Shown one piece after another: positions 28,990 through 37,782 of a stretch of DNA of 64,000 bases. The DNA lies in contig NZ_JAJTSZ010000001.1 in assembly GCF_021440195.1 (NCBI RefSeq), positions 496,001-560,000 of the forward strand, in the 5' to 3' direction. This DNA comes from Dyadobacter sp. CY356 (lineage in GTDB: Bacteria > Bacteroidota > Bacteroidia > Cytophagales > Spirosomataceae). The notes beneath the pieces are model-generated. The model had not been told where the DNA came from, did no database searches, and worked only from the letters and a program-made list of their open reading frames with translations. Within the stretch, counting starts at the first letter, position 1. Every line of letters begins with the position of its first letter. The translations under genes were made by a program, and so were the position numbers.

Positions 28990-31155
28990 ATGAACATAAC
29001 CAATATCAAAAAGAATACGAATCGGAGTCATTATGGCATGAGTAAAGTAATACTCTCAGCGTTGCTGGCTGTGTCTTTCACAACTTTCATATTTGGTCAG
29101 CCACTTGCACCAAAGGCCGTCGGACCAGTTCCAACCGAAAATCAGTTGCGCTGGCAGAAAATGGAATACTATGCATTTATTCACTTTTCAACCAATACCT
29201 TCACGAATCAGGAGTGGGGATACGGAGCGCCGGAAGACGCCAAACTTTTCAATCCTACCAATCTGGATTGTGAGCAGTGGGCGCGCGTTTGTAAAGAATC
29301 CGGGATGACTGGTATTATCCTGACAGCCAAGCATCATTCAGGTTTTTGCCTTTGGCCAACAGAAACGACAGAATATTCTGTTAAAAACAGCCCCTGGAAA
29401 AACGGGAAGGGTGATATTGTGGGCGATCTTGCCAAAGCATGCCGGAAATACGGACTTAAACTTGGTATATACATTTCGCCCTGGGATAGAAATAATCCGA
29501 GTTACGGGCTTCTCGATGCCGATGGAAGCGCGCCTTACGTAAAAAATATTTTTAGAAAACAGATTGAAGAATGTCTTACCAAATACGGTGACGTATTTGA
29601 GATTTGGTTTGACGGTGCCAATGGAGGAGACGGTTATTATGGTGGCGTGAATGCCAACCGGATGATAGACCGTAAGACTTATTATGACTGGAAAAACACG
29701 TATAGCATGATCAGAAAGTTACAGCCAAAAATCGTTATCTGGAATGACAATGGCGACAGGGCGGATCTTCGCTGGGTGGGAACGGAGTCTGGTTATGTAG
29801 GAGAAACCAACTGGAGTCTGCTGAATGCCACGGGTGATGTTCCGGAAGATATGCTTCGGTATGGTGTGGAAAATGGAAACGCCTGGGTTCCGGGTGAAGT
29901 GAACACTTCCATTCGTCCAGGTTGGTTTTATCATGAAAGTGAGGACAAACGTGTGAAAAACCTGCCTAAATTATTGGAAACCTATTACAAATCGATTGGC
30001 CGGAACGGTACGTTTTTGCTGAATTTCCCCATTGATAAAAGAGGTTTAATTCACGAAAATGATCATAAAGAAGCAGTTGGTCTGGCCAATTCGGTTAAGG
30101 AGGCATTTGCAGTAAATCTGGCTGAAAAGGCAAAAGTTTCAGCAACCAATTCACGTGGCAAAGATAAGAAATTTGCTCCTGAAAATGTGCTTGATGGCAA
30201 TACGGAGAGTTACTGGTCCACGGATGATCAGGTAAAATCAGCTTCATTAACTGTTGACTTTGGAAAACCAACAAGTTTCAACCGCTTTACAGCCGAGGAA
30301 TATATCCGTCTTGGGCAACGGGTGAAAGCTTTTAAGATTGAGGCTTTGGTCGACGGACAATGGAAAGAACTGAAAGACCAGCTGGTATCTCCCGACCGGC
30401 CTGGAACTACAACCATTGGTTACAGGCGTATCATCACTTTCCCAACGGTAAAAGCTACCCAGCTTCGTTTTACAATTACGGACGCGAAGGCTTCACCACT
30501 GATTTCCGGGATTGGGGTATATAACGCGCCGCAGATTCTGGTGCCGCCTACAATTGTTCGGGATAAATCCGGGACCGTTCATATCACAGCCGGAGACAGG
30601 GAATCGGAGCTCTACTATACGATTGATGGATCACAGCCAACAATATCTTCAAAAAAATATGCTGGTCCGGTTGATACGGATGGGAACAAAGTTACAGTCC
30701 GGGCAATGGCCTATGATATTGCCAGTAAAAAGAGCAGTGATGCGACAGAGGAGATTTACGACATAGCCAGAAAAGATTGGAAAATCGTAAGCCCTGGTAA
30801 TGCGAAGTCGGCAATTATCGATGGAGATGTCAGTACATCCTGGTATCGTGATAAGGATGCTACGTCGCCGGATGATCTGGTGATCGATTTGGGAAAAACG
30901 CAATCATTAACCGGATTCCGATATTTCCCCGGCGACAGAAGCAGCGGAGTAATTACGCATTACGAGTTTTATGTATCCAAAGATCAGGATAACTGGAAAA
31001 TGGTGAGCTCTGGAGAGTTCTCCAATATCAGAAATAATCCATTCTGGCAGATTAAAAATTTCGATCTGACGGAGGGACGTTATATCAAATTACGAGCCTT
31101 GAAAACTTCCGGGGGAAATACCGGTTATGCAGAGTTAGATATCGTTACAAAATAA
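28990..31155 (+). CDS. Alpha-L-fucosidase, GH29, with two F5/8 type C domains
   Basis: This protein of up to 721 residues is a retaining fucosidase. The catalytic barrel spans about 45-375, with YAFIHFSTNTFTNQEWGYG, AKHHSGFCLWPT and nucleophile Asp208 in IWFDGANGG. It is followed by a discoidin domain (about 385-510), a chitobiase-type E-set (about 515-590, YYTIDGSQPT) and a second discoidin domain (about 595-721). The true start may be 29038 (MSKVILSALLAV), which gives a more normal signal peptide and a GGAG upstream. The 28990 start adds 16 polar residues. It probably acts on fucosylated glycans, possibly xyloglucan, rather than on plain xylan. Confidence 0.9.
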   Translation: MNITNIKKNTNRSHYGMSKVILSALLAVSFTTFIFGQPLAPKAVGPVPTENQLRWQKMEYYAFIHFSTNTFTNQEWGYGAPEDAKLFNPTNLDCEQWARVCKESGMTGIILTAKHHSGFCLWPTETTEYSVKNSPWKNGKGDIVGDLAKACRKYGLKLGIYISPWDRNNPSYGLLDADGSAPYVKNIFRKQIEECLTKYGDVFEIWFDGANGGDGYYGGVNANRMIDRKTYYDWKNTYSMIRKLQPKIVIWNDNGDRADLRWVGTESGYVGETNWSLLNATGDVPEDMLRYGVENGNAWVPGEVNTSIRPGWFYHESEDKRVKNLPKLLETYYKSIGRNGTFLLNFPIDKRGLIHENDHKEAVGLANSVKEAFAVNLAEKAKVSATNSRGKDKKFAPENVLDGNTESYWSTDDQVKSASLTVDFGKPTSFNRFTAEEYIRLGQRVKAFKIEALVDGQWKELKDQLVSPDRPGTTTIGYRRIITFPTVKATQLRFTITDAKASPLISGIGVYNAPQILVPPTIVRDKSGTVHITAGDRESELYYTIDGSQPTISSKKYAGPVDTDGNKVTVRAMAYDIASKKSSDATEEIYDIARKDWKIVSPGNAKSAIIDGDVSTSWYRDKDATSPDDLVIDLGKTQSLTGFRYFPGDRSSGVITHYEFYVSKDQDNWKMVSSGEFSNIRNNPFWQIKNFDLTEGRYIKLRALKTSGGNTGYAELDIVTK

Positions 31156-31169
31156 AAAGAGCAAAACAC

Positions 31170-31210
31170 AAGAGCGTGGGACTGGTAAAATCAGTCTTAC
31201 GCTCTTTTTT
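31170..31210 (+). terminator. Terminator after GH29
   Basis: AAGAGCGTGGGACTG (31170-31184) pairs fully with CAGTCTTACGCTCTT (31192-31206), using two G-U pairs. The loop is 7 nt and the stem runs into six T. It insulates the ars operon promoter downstream. Confidence 0.85.
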
Positions 31211-31280
31211 AGTACAATATAGGTTATTGTGCCAATCTATTAAATCCCCAACTAAATTAATGGCAAATATATCTATCGTA

Positions 31281-31292
31281 TTATTGCAATAA
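31281..31292. promoter_or_regulatory. 12-bp palindrome, candidate ArsR operator
   Basis: TTATTGCAATAA is perfectly self-complementary and contains the -33 TTG (31284-31286) of the arsR promoter. A dimeric repressor bound here would block RNA polymerase directly. Confidence 0.5.
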
Positions 31293-31313
31293 GAAAATTA
31301 ATATTTACCTTTG
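31284..31313 (+). promoter_or_regulatory. Consensus Bacteroidota promoter of the ars operon
   Basis: TTG at 31284-31286, a 19-nt spacer and TACCTTTG at 31306-31313 match the TTG-N19-TAnnTTTG consensus exactly. The arsR ATG begins only 5 nt after the -7 box, so the transcript should be leaderless or nearly so. Confidence 0.7.
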
Positions 31314-31317
31314 AACT

Positions 31318-31647
31318 ATGGGAGTTACAAAAACACAGGTTTTCACGGATAGACAAAACCGCATCGCTGATTTAGCGAAAGCGCTTGCACATCCTGCACG
31401 CATCGCGATCATTCAGCATTTATTGAAAGAGAAATCATGCGTTTGTGGTGATCTGGTTGAGGTATTGCCGCTCGCTCAGGCCACCGTTTCTCAACATTTG
31501 AAGGAACTTAAAAATATTGGTATCCTTCACGGTGAGATCAACCCGCCGCGGGTGTGTTATTGTATCAATGAAACGGTCTGGCAGGAAGCTAAGGCAATTT
31601 TTGGAGAGATTTTTGAATCCGAAGTCGCACCGAATTGCTGTAATTAA
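31318..31647 (+). CDS. arsR: ArsR/SmtB family arsenite-responsive repressor
   Basis: This 109-residue winged-helix repressor would release DNA when it binds arsenite. The core reads ALAHPARIAIIQHLL and ATVSQHLKELKNIGIL (recognition helix). Cys41 and Cys43 (KSCVCGDL) match the arsenite-binding pair of classical ArsR, and further Cys80, Cys82, Cys107 and Cys108 are present. It is the first gene of the ars operon and should repress its own promoter. The start codon is fixed by the closely spaced promoter and by the MGVTKT opening common in relatives. Confidence 0.93.
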   Translation: MGVTKTQVFTDRQNRIADLAKALAHPARIAIIQHLLKEKSCVCGDLVEVLPLAQATVSQHLKELKNIGILHGEINPPRVCYCINETVWQEAKAIFGEIFESEVAPNCCN

Positions 31648-31694
31648 ACAGATTTCGGAATAAATTTTTATATCACATTTATCGTAACATAGCA

Positions 31695-32273
31695 ATGAAT
31701 AATTTGAGTCCAATGAACTGGCAGGCATTTAAAAATATGCTTTTAGAAAATCCTGAGCAGGTACTTCAGTTCGAGTATGCAGAGGGTAAATTTGTAGATG
31801 CCTCCTATCACATTACCGAAATCAAGCAGGCTCCGATTGTTTCGGTGGACTGTGGCGGGGTAATGAATAGCTGGACAGAAATTATCGTACAACTTTGGGA
31901 GCCGTCAGTTTCAGAGACAGACCGCGCGATGAAGGTCAGCAAAGCACTATCGATTGTGAATCTGGTTGAAAAATCGCTTCCACTCAATCCTCTTGGCATT
32001 GTTAAAATTGAATTTGGTAATTCAAAATTTGATACCCGACAGATGTACCCGTCAGAATTTATTTCAGAAGGTGACAGCTTCACCGTGAAACTGGCAGCCG
32101 ACTATACACAATGCAAAGCCATCACAAGAGGAGGAAGTTGCGGAACTACGCCATCGGGTGAAGCGTGCTGCACGCCTGCTACCAATACGGTTGCACCCGT
32201 AAAACAAACACTTATACTGGAAACAATCGGTGCAGAAAATCAAAGCTGCACGCCTGGTGGCGGATGCTGTTAA
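31695..32273 (+). CDS. DUF6428 family protein with cysteine-rich tail
   Basis: This 192-residue cytoplasmic protein matches a family often found next to arsR in Bacteroidota. The N-terminal part (about 8-135) is soluble alpha/beta with FEYAEGKFVDASYHITEIK and the conserved VDCGG (Cys53). The tail carries Cys140, 149, 158, 159, 185, 191 and 192 in CX8C, CC and GGGCC patterns, which could bind arsenite. It starts 47 bp after arsR. Its function is unknown. A role as an arsenite chaperone or buffer is inferred only from cysteines and context. Confidence 0.8.
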   Translation: MNNLSPMNWQAFKNMLLENPEQVLQFEYAEGKFVDASYHITEIKQAPIVSVDCGGVMNSWTEIIVQLWEPSVSETDRAMKVSKALSIVNLVEKSLPLNPLGIVKIEFGNSKFDTRQMYPSEFISEGDSFTVKLAADYTQCKAITRGGSCGTTPSGEACCTPATNTVAPVKQTLILETIGAENQSCTPGGGCC

Positions 32274-32336
32274 TAGCTGATAGCCATTAGCTTTTGGCTA
32301 ATTCGTATAAATAGAAAATACATACGCTTATTTTTT

Positions 32337-32834
32337 ATGATATCAATTAGAAGTTTAGAGCCTGCGGATTGGCCAACCGTCCGTGAAATTTATGCAGAAG
32401 GTATTGCAACAGGACAGGCTACACTGGAAACGAGCCCGCCGGAATGGGAGGTTTGGGATAAATCCCATACGCGGGAATTACGGTACGTCGCAATGAATGA
32501 CGACAGCGAAGTTATTGGCTGGACTGCCCTTACGCCTGTTTCCGGCAGATGCGTTTATGCAGGTGTAGCCGAAGTCAGTGTGTATGTAGGAAGCAGATTC
32601 AGAGGACAAAAGATTGGTGATATGCTTTTGAAACACTTGATCAAACAAAGCGAAATGTCGGGTTACTGGACTTTACAGGCTGGAATATTCCCGGAAAACC
32701 TGGCGAGTATGAATCTTCATACCAGGAACGGTTTCAGGCTCATTGGATTTCGGGAAAACATTGGAAAAATGAACGGAGTCTGGCGAAGCGTTAATCTTCT
32801 GGAAAGAAGAAGTAAGGTTGCGGGAATGGATTGA
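32337..32834 (+). CDS. GNAT family N-acetyltransferase (ArsN-like)
   Basis: This 165-residue acetyltransferase resembles phosphinothricin acetyltransferases. It opens with ISIRSLEPADWPTVREIYAEGI and shows GQATLETSPPEW, the acetyl-CoA pyrophosphate loop SRFRGQKIGDMLL, and the closing NGFRLIGFRENIGKMNGVW. Homologues in ars operons (ArsN1) acetylate the organoarsenical antibiotic arsinothricin. Its place between the DUF6428 gene and arsC supports that role. Acetylation of phosphinothricin or methionine sulfoximine is the main alternative. Confidence 0.85.
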   Translation: MISIRSLEPADWPTVREIYAEGIATGQATLETSPPEWEVWDKSHTRELRYVAMNDDSEVIGWTALTPVSGRCVYAGVAEVSVYVGSRFRGQKIGDMLLKHLIKQSEMSGYWTLQAGIFPENLASMNLHTRNGFRLIGFRENIGKMNGVWRSVNLLERRSKVAGMD

Positions 32835-32844
32835 GTATGGTGTA

Positions 32845-33000
32845 GATTACACGGAGGACCATGGAGTCAAAAAGGAGATTCACAGAGTTTTAAGAAGAAT
32901 GGATGCCAGTTCGTACAAAGATTTATGGGAGTTAGACGAGGTTACGAGAAATAAAAAACTCTGTGTAACTCTTTTATCCTCTGTAAGGCTCTGTGTAACC
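32845..33000. repeat. CTCTGTG-type inverted intergenic repeat
   Basis: The gap between the acetyltransferase and arsC holds two arms of about 47 bp (32845-32892 and 32953-33000) that are imperfect reverse complements. The shared unit is TTACACAGAG / CTCTGTGTAA. This resembles a dispersed palindromic element. It also makes a false upstream extension of the arsC frame, starting at 32818. Confidence 0.7.
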
Positions 33001-33015
33001 AATAAACCAAAAATT

Positions 33016-33429
33016 ATGAAAAAAATATTAGTACTCTGCACCGGCAATAGTTGCCGCAGCCAGATAGCCGAAGGATATCTTAGAAAATTTGCCGGCGATA
33101 AAGCCGTTGTTTATAGTGCGGGGGTTGAAACACATGGTGTCAATCCGAAAGCAATAATGATTATGGCTGAGGATGGGATTGATATTTCCGGACATACTTC
33201 AAACAATATTGAAGAATACACAAACATCGACTTCGATTTTGTGATCACCGTTTGTGACAATGCCAAAGAGCGCTGTCCGTATTTTCCTACGAATGCAAAG
33301 AAATTCCATCACAATTTCCCGGATCCGGCCAAAGCTGTCGGTAGCGATGAAGAGGTTAAAGAGGAATTTCGGGCTGTCAGGGAAATGATTAAGGAGTATT
33401 GTGAAGATTTTGTGAAGACAAATCTTTAA
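33016..33429 (+). CDS. arsC: Arsenate reductase, low-molecular-weight phosphatase type
   Basis: This 137-residue enzyme would reduce arsenate to arsenite using thioredoxin. The P-loop CTGNSCR (Cys8 to Arg14) is followed by the redox pair Cys80 and Cys87 (TVCDNAKERCPYF) and the acid loop FPDPAK (Asp103). This triple-cysteine layout is that of thioredoxin-coupled ArsC. The ATG at 33016 gives the usual MKKILVLCTGNSC start. The longer in-frame start at 32818 would translate an intergenic repeat. The product is arsenite, the substrate of the Acr3 pump encoded next. Confidence 0.95.
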   Translation: MKKILVLCTGNSCRSQIAEGYLRKFAGDKAVVYSAGVETHGVNPKAIMIMAEDGIDISGHTSNNIEEYTNIDFDFVITVCDNAKERCPYFPTNAKKFHHNFPDPAKAVGSDEEVKEEFRAVREMIKEYCEDFVKTNL

Positions 33430-33526
33430 TAAATCTACGGCTGGGCAGGATTTATTAAAATCGAATTTATGAAAACTGCGGATATTGGCCAGCTGGCTAC
33501 CCGCTAAAAGCTAATAGCAAAAACTT

Positions 33527-34621
33527 ATGTCTGCTACAAATTGCGCTCCCGCGGCCAACCGAAAGAAACTCAGTTTTCTGGACCGCTATTTAACTTTATG
33601 GATTTTCATCGCCATGGCCTTTGGTGTGGGACTTGGCAATTTTGTGCCATCGATACCAGCTTACATCAATACTTTTTCAAGTGGGACAACCAACATACCG
33701 CTGGCCATCGGGCTGATCCTGATGATGTATCCGCCGCTTGCCAAAGTGAAGTACAACAAAATGGGCGAGGTGTTCAGGAACACCAAAGTAATGACCGTTT
33801 CGCTGATCCTGAACTGGATTATCGGGCCGGTACTGATGTTTCTTCTCGCTATTATTTTTCTGCCAAATCATCCTGAATACATGATCGGGTTGATCCTGAT
33901 TGGCCTTGCGCGCTGTATCGCTATGGTTTTGGTCTGGAATGAGCTTGCAGAAGGAAGCCGCGAATATGCTGCCGGACTGGTTGCTTTAAACAGTGTTTTT
34001 CAGGTTTTGCTTTACAGTTTTTATGCTTATTTTTTTATAACCGTTTTGCCTCCATTGGTTGGTTTAAAAGGTCTGGATGTGAATATAACTATTGCTGAAA
34101 TTGCAGTGAGCGTAGGTATCTATCTGGGTATTCCATTCGCTGCAGGCGTACTAAGCCGCGTTGGATTGACAGCACTAAAAGGCGAGCAATGGTATGAACA
34201 GAAATTTATTCCATTCATTTCACCGATTACATTGGTGGCATTGTTATCAACAATTATTTTAATGTTTTCGCTGAAAGGTGAGCTCATAGTACAATTGCCC
34301 GGAGACGTCCTTCTGATCGCCATTCCGTTGGTTATATATTTTGTCATTATGTTTCTGGTCAGCTTTTTTGTGGCAAAAGCACAGGGAGCTGATTATTCAC
34401 AAAACGCATCGATTGCTTTTACTGCTTCGGGTAACAATTTTGAGCTGGCAATAGCGGTGGCGATTGGTGTGTTTGGTATTAACTCCGGACAGGCATTTGT
34501 GGGTGTGATCGGGCCACTGGTAGAGGTACCGGCTTTGATTGCACTCGTTAACGTAGCTTTTTGGTTACGCAATAAATACTATAAGACTGACACTGTTCCT
34601 GCACAACATGGAAATGTATGA
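33527..34621 (+). CDS. acr3: Arsenite efflux transporter, ACR3 family
   Basis: This 364-residue inner-membrane protein has ten probable membrane helices. It would export arsenite using the proton motive force. The opening [21 protein letters not shown] is an Acr3 signature, and the conserved cysteine lies in [16 protein letters not shown]. The second half has [19 protein letters not shown], also strongly conserved. Its last 14 bases overlap the start of the downstream flavoprotein gene, which implies coupled translation. Confidence 0.95.
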   Translation: MSATNCAPAANRKKLSFLDRYLTLWIFIAMAFGVGLGNFVPSIPAYINTFSSGTTNIPLAIGLILMMYPPLAKVKYNKMGEVFRNTKVMTVSLILNWIIGPVLMFLLAIIFLPNHPEYMIGLILIGLARCIAMVLVWNELAEGSREYAAGLVALNSVFQVLLYSFYAYFFITVLPPLVGLKGLDVNITIAEIAVSVGIYLGIPFAAGVLSRVGLTALKGEQWYEQKFIPFISPITLVALLSTIILMFSLKGELIVQLPGDVLLIAIPLVIYFVIMFLVSFFVAKAQGADYSQNASIAFTASGNNFELAIAVAIGVFGINSGQAFVGVIGPLVEVPALIALVNVAFWLRNKYYKTDTVPAQHGNV

Positions 34622-35666
34622 TCTGATTGTGATCGGAGGTGGTCAGAGTGCGCTGGCGTGTGGCTATTTTCTTCGTCGTTCCGGTTTAAAATACATTATC
34701 CTGGACGATCAGCAACATGGCGGAGGTGCCTGGCAGCATACCTGGGATTCGATGACCTTGTTTTCGCCAGCCGAACACAGCTCGCTGCCTGGCTGGATGA
34801 TGCCCAAATCTGAAAACGAATTTCCTTCAAAACAGGCAGTTTTGGATTATTTAAGTGCCTATCAGGAACGTTATCAAATCCTGATACAACATGGTGTGAA
34901 GGTCACGGACGTTCAAAAAAACGGAGCTGTATTTACAGTGGTTGCTGATCAGGGTGAATACCGGAGCCGGGCGGTTATTTCTGCAACCGGCACTTTTCAG
35001 AATCCGTTTATACCTGCGTTTCCCGGAAAAGATCTTTACAAAGGACAACAGCTTCACTCTTCTCAGTATAAAAATGCAGATACATTTAAAAACAAAACAG
35101 TACTGATTGTCGGTGGAGGAAACTCCGGTGCCCAGATATTAGCCGAAGTTTCGAAAGTGGCAAAGACAGTTTGGGCGACACAAAAAATGCCTGACTTTTT
35201 ACCGGATGATGTTGATGGCCGGGTGCTTTTTGATGTAGCATCCGCCAAATACCATGCGATGAAAGAAGGTAAGGAGTTTGTTCCGTCTCAATATAATATT
35301 GGTAATATTGTCATGGTGCCGACCGTGAAAGAAGCCCGCTCACGTGGTGTTCTCGAAACACGGGAAACTTTTAAGGAGATTTATGAAAATGGCGTTGTTT
35401 GGCCGGATGATATCCGACAGCCTTTTGATGCGATCATCTGGTGTACAGGATTTGGGTTTGCCACCGGTCATCTGAAAGGTCTGGGTATTTTGCAGGAAAA
35501 AGGAAAAGCAGATTGTGAAGGTACCAGATCCGTAAATGTCGAAGGTCTATGGCTGGTTGGATACGGCAGTTTTACCGGATTTGCCTCTGCAACTTTAATC
35601 GGCGTTGGCCGTTCTGCGCGCCAGACGGTCAATGAAATAGTTGAATATTTAAAAATACAGAAATAA
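34608..35666 (+). CDS. arsO: ArsO-like NAD(P)H-dependent flavoprotein monooxygenase
   Basis: This 352-residue soluble flavoprotein has an N-terminal FAD motif ([17 protein letters not shown]) and a second Rossmann motif for NAD(P)H ([14 protein letters not shown], about 165-178). The tail [19 protein letters not shown] is typical of this group. Related ars-operon flavoproteins are called ArsO and are linked to arsenic resistance, though the reaction is not settled. Oxidation of methylated or trivalent arsenicals is the usual proposal. It overlaps acr3 by 14 bp. An alternative ATG lies at 34614. Confidence 0.87.
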   Translation: MEMYDLIVIGGGQSALACGYFLRRSGLKYIILDDQQHGGGAWQHTWDSMTLFSPAEHSSLPGWMMPKSENEFPSKQAVLDYLSAYQERYQILIQHGVKVTDVQKNGAVFTVVADQGEYRSRAVISATGTFQNPFIPAFPGKDLYKGQQLHSSQYKNADTFKNKTVLIVGGGNSGAQILAEVSKVAKTVWATQKMPDFLPDDVDGRVLFDVASAKYHAMKEGKEFVPSQYNIGNIVMVPTVKEARSRGVLETRETFKEIYENGVVWPDDIRQPFDAIIWCTGFGFATGHLKGLGILQEKGKADCEGTRSVNVEGLWLVGYGSFTGFASATLIGVGRSARQTVNEIVEYLKIQK

Positions 35667-36415
35667 TGAGAATAGCCTTACTTTCTGATATCCACGCCAA
35701 TCTTCCCGCTTTTGAGGCTGTGCTCGAAGATCTGGAAAAACAAAAACCGGACGCAGTTTACTGTCTGGGTGATCTGGTAGGTTATAATGTCTGGCCAAAT
35801 CAGGTGATTAGTTTGATACGAAATCATCGCATTGCTACCATTGCAGGAAACCATGATCTGAAAGTGGCAAAAATATTTCCTTCCCAGGATTCATGCAGTA
35901 CAGAAAAAAGCAGCGATTACGCTTACAAAATCGTAGGCAATATAGAGCGGGAATATCTTTTGACCTTGCCAAGACATTTGAATTTAGAATTTCAGTTAAA
36001 TGACGATTCGCTGAACATGCTTTTGGTACATGGCAGTCCGCGCAGTATCAATGAGTATCTGCTGGAAGAGTTGCCCGAAGAGTATATGATTGAAATGCTC
36101 AAAGAGTTTAACGCTGATATTTTATGTTTTGGACATTCCCATAAACCTTACCACCGCATTATCAATTCAGGAGAAAATGGCAATGATCACTTTCACCATC
36201 TGATCAATACGGGCTCGGTTGGAAAGCCCAAAGATGGTGATGTGAGAGCCTGTTATGTAATGCTGACGATCGATGCTTCTGCAAGTACGAAAACCACGGA
36301 TAACATTCAGGTAGAATTTATCCGTGTAAAATACGACGTGGAAAAAGCAGCCCGGGCGGTGGAAATGAGTTTATTTCCTGATGCATTTGCAGATAATTTA
36401 AGAGGAGCATACTGA
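35666..36415 (+). CDS. Metallophosphoesterase of the ars operon
   Basis: This 249-residue calcineurin-like phosphoesterase carries its metal-binding motifs in order: SDIHANL (Asp8, His10), LGDLVGY (Asp36), GNHD (Asn62, His63), VHGSP and FGHSHKPY. Its start codon shares a base with the arsO stop (TAATG), so it is certainly in the operon. The substrate is unknown. Phosphate-like arsenate esters or a nucleotide signal are possible. Its presence in an arsenic cluster is the interesting point. Confidence 0.88.
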   Translation: MRIALLSDIHANLPAFEAVLEDLEKQKPDAVYCLGDLVGYNVWPNQVISLIRNHRIATIAGNHDLKVAKIFPSQDSCSTEKSSDYAYKIVGNIEREYLLTLPRHLNLEFQLNDDSLNMLLVHGSPRSINEYLLEELPEEYMIEMLKEFNADILCFGHSHKPYHRIINSGENGNDHFHHLINTGSVGKPKDGDVRACYVMLTIDASASTKTTDNIQVEFIRVKYDVEKAARAVEMSLFPDAFADNLRGAY

Positions 36416-36474
36416 CGAAAAATATCTACTGAATTTATACAACATATTGATATTTAGGATTTAAAATAAATGTA

Positions 36475-36508
36475 GAAAGTAAGATATCAAATTCGGACAC
36501 TTACTTTC
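36475..36508. terminator. Bidirectional stem between convergent genes
   Basis: GAAAGTAAG (36475-36483) pairs perfectly with CTTACTTTC (36500-36508) across a 16-nt loop. It lies between the convergent metallophosphoesterase and DUF3570 genes. There is no long T-run, so efficiency may be modest. Confidence 0.45.
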
Positions 36509-36542
36509 CGCAAAAATGTAAATTAATTTATCGTGCCAGTGC

Positions 36543-37760
36543 TTACTTAAACTTAGCTGCCAGCGTGATGATATTTGACTGCATACCTGTCCCTGCATTC
36601 CGGTAAAAATGGCCGTAACGAAGTTCAAGCGATGCAAAATGCCTCATCCCCATAATTCCGCCGGGAGGAGCAAAACGGATTCCCGAGCCTACAAAATGAC
36701 TTTGAAAGGCCGACAGGTCATAATCACTTGAATAAAACTCTGAATTCGGATCATGCTGCTTATACGGTGCAAAATAACGGATTGATGTTTGCGTATTAAA
36801 TCGGTAAAAGGGGCTAACCGAAACAAATGGCGTTATTTTGATCGGTGTTTCTAGTGAAAAGGTATGTGCCTTCATCCCCCAGTTGTCCGCATAAAAACGA
36901 TAAAATGTACGTAAGATAATTTTATCCCCCAGGAAATAACTTCCTCGGAATCCAATGGGAAGTTTAAATCTCGTACCAGGCAATTTTTCAACTTTTTCCG
37001 ATCCATCTGTAAAATAGGTGCGGTGAAATGGCGTACTCAAAAGTCCTTCCTGATAGGTAGGTTCCACAATCATCAAAACCTGCAAACGCTTGTTTACGAT
37101 CTGAGATAAAGACACAGACCCGTTATAAGTATTTCGAGGTTTGTGATACAGGTTAGACTTGTCACCTTCGGCACCCGAGCTGTATCCGTTGGGCCTGAGC
37201 TCTGATGGCAGAATGGCGGTGTAAGTATCCTGATAGGTGCCGGCCTTGAATGTGATTTCCCGGTTATTATCTTTGGATGATTTCGAAAAATTGACGTTAA
37301 ATCCAAGCGATTTATAATCGTATTCGGTAGAATAGGAAAACATCGCCCCACGGTTTGTGTGATTTTGATCGTTTTTCATATTCCACGAAATAGTCGGGTA
37401 AATATGCGTATCCGTTTTCGAGGCCGAAGATATCGTCAACGGGTCAATATTATCCTGGGATGCGGAAGAATAAAAATCAATATTTAGCTCTCCCGAAATG
37501 GTATGTACCCGGTTACGTTTATCTGTTTTAGTCAGTTTTATTTCGAGCGAATTGGCAATGTCAAAAAGCTTTTCTGTGCCGATACCGCCTGTAATTGCAG
37601 AATTATTTCCATTCTGGTTGTAATAACCGGAAACAAAATTAACCTCTTCAATTTTTAATTTTTTTGCTTTATATCCTGTCGGAATGCTGTCCTGGATCTG
37701 GGCAGAAACCGAGCCGAACCAGCCCAGCAAGGCGGCCACTGTTAGGGTGATCTTTTTCAT
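36543..37760 (-). CDS. DUF3570 outer-membrane beta-barrel protein
   Basis: This 405-residue protein has a signal peptide (MKKITLTVAALLGWFGSVSAQ) and an alternating amphipathic strand pattern throughout. It begins VNFVSGYYNQNGNNSAITGGIGTEKL and ends in an outer-membrane-type strand (NIITLAAKFK). It is the last gene of a five-gene minus-strand cluster with Rieske, thioredoxin, ApbE and DUF4266 proteins. It is predicted to be a pore or anchoring barrel for that redox system. The family has no known function that I can state with confidence. Confidence 0.85.
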   Translation of the reverse strand: MKKITLTVAALLGWFGSVSAQIQDSIPTGYKAKKLKIEEVNFVSGYYNQNGNNSAITGGIGTEKLFDIANSLEIKLTKTDKRNRVHTISGELNIDFYSSASQDNIDPLTISSASKTDTHIYPTISWNMKNDQNHTNRGAMFSYSTEYDYKSLGFNVNFSKSSKDNNREITFKAGTYQDTYTAILPSELRPNGYSSGAEGDKSNLYHKPRNTYNGSVSLSQIVNKRLQVLMIVEPTYQEGLLSTPFHRTYFTDGSEKVEKLPGTRFKLPIGFRGSYFLGDKIILRTFYRFYADNWGMKAHTFSLETPIKITPFVSVSPFYRFNTQTSIRYFAPYKQHDPNSEFYSSDYDLSAFQSHFVGSGIRFAPPGGIMGMRHFASLELRYGHFYRNAGTGMQSNIITLAAKFK

Positions 37761-37782
37761 CTGATTTGTCTATGGAAGTGAG

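Noticed and set aside
32818-33015. 66-residue N-terminal extension of arsC
   Set aside because: It translates the CTCTGTG repeat. The family start MKKILVLCTGNSC at 33016 is clear.
36416-36542. Possible small gene between the ars operon and the DUF3570 gene
   Set aside because: Only a short stem-loop is visible, and no frame of useful length exists.
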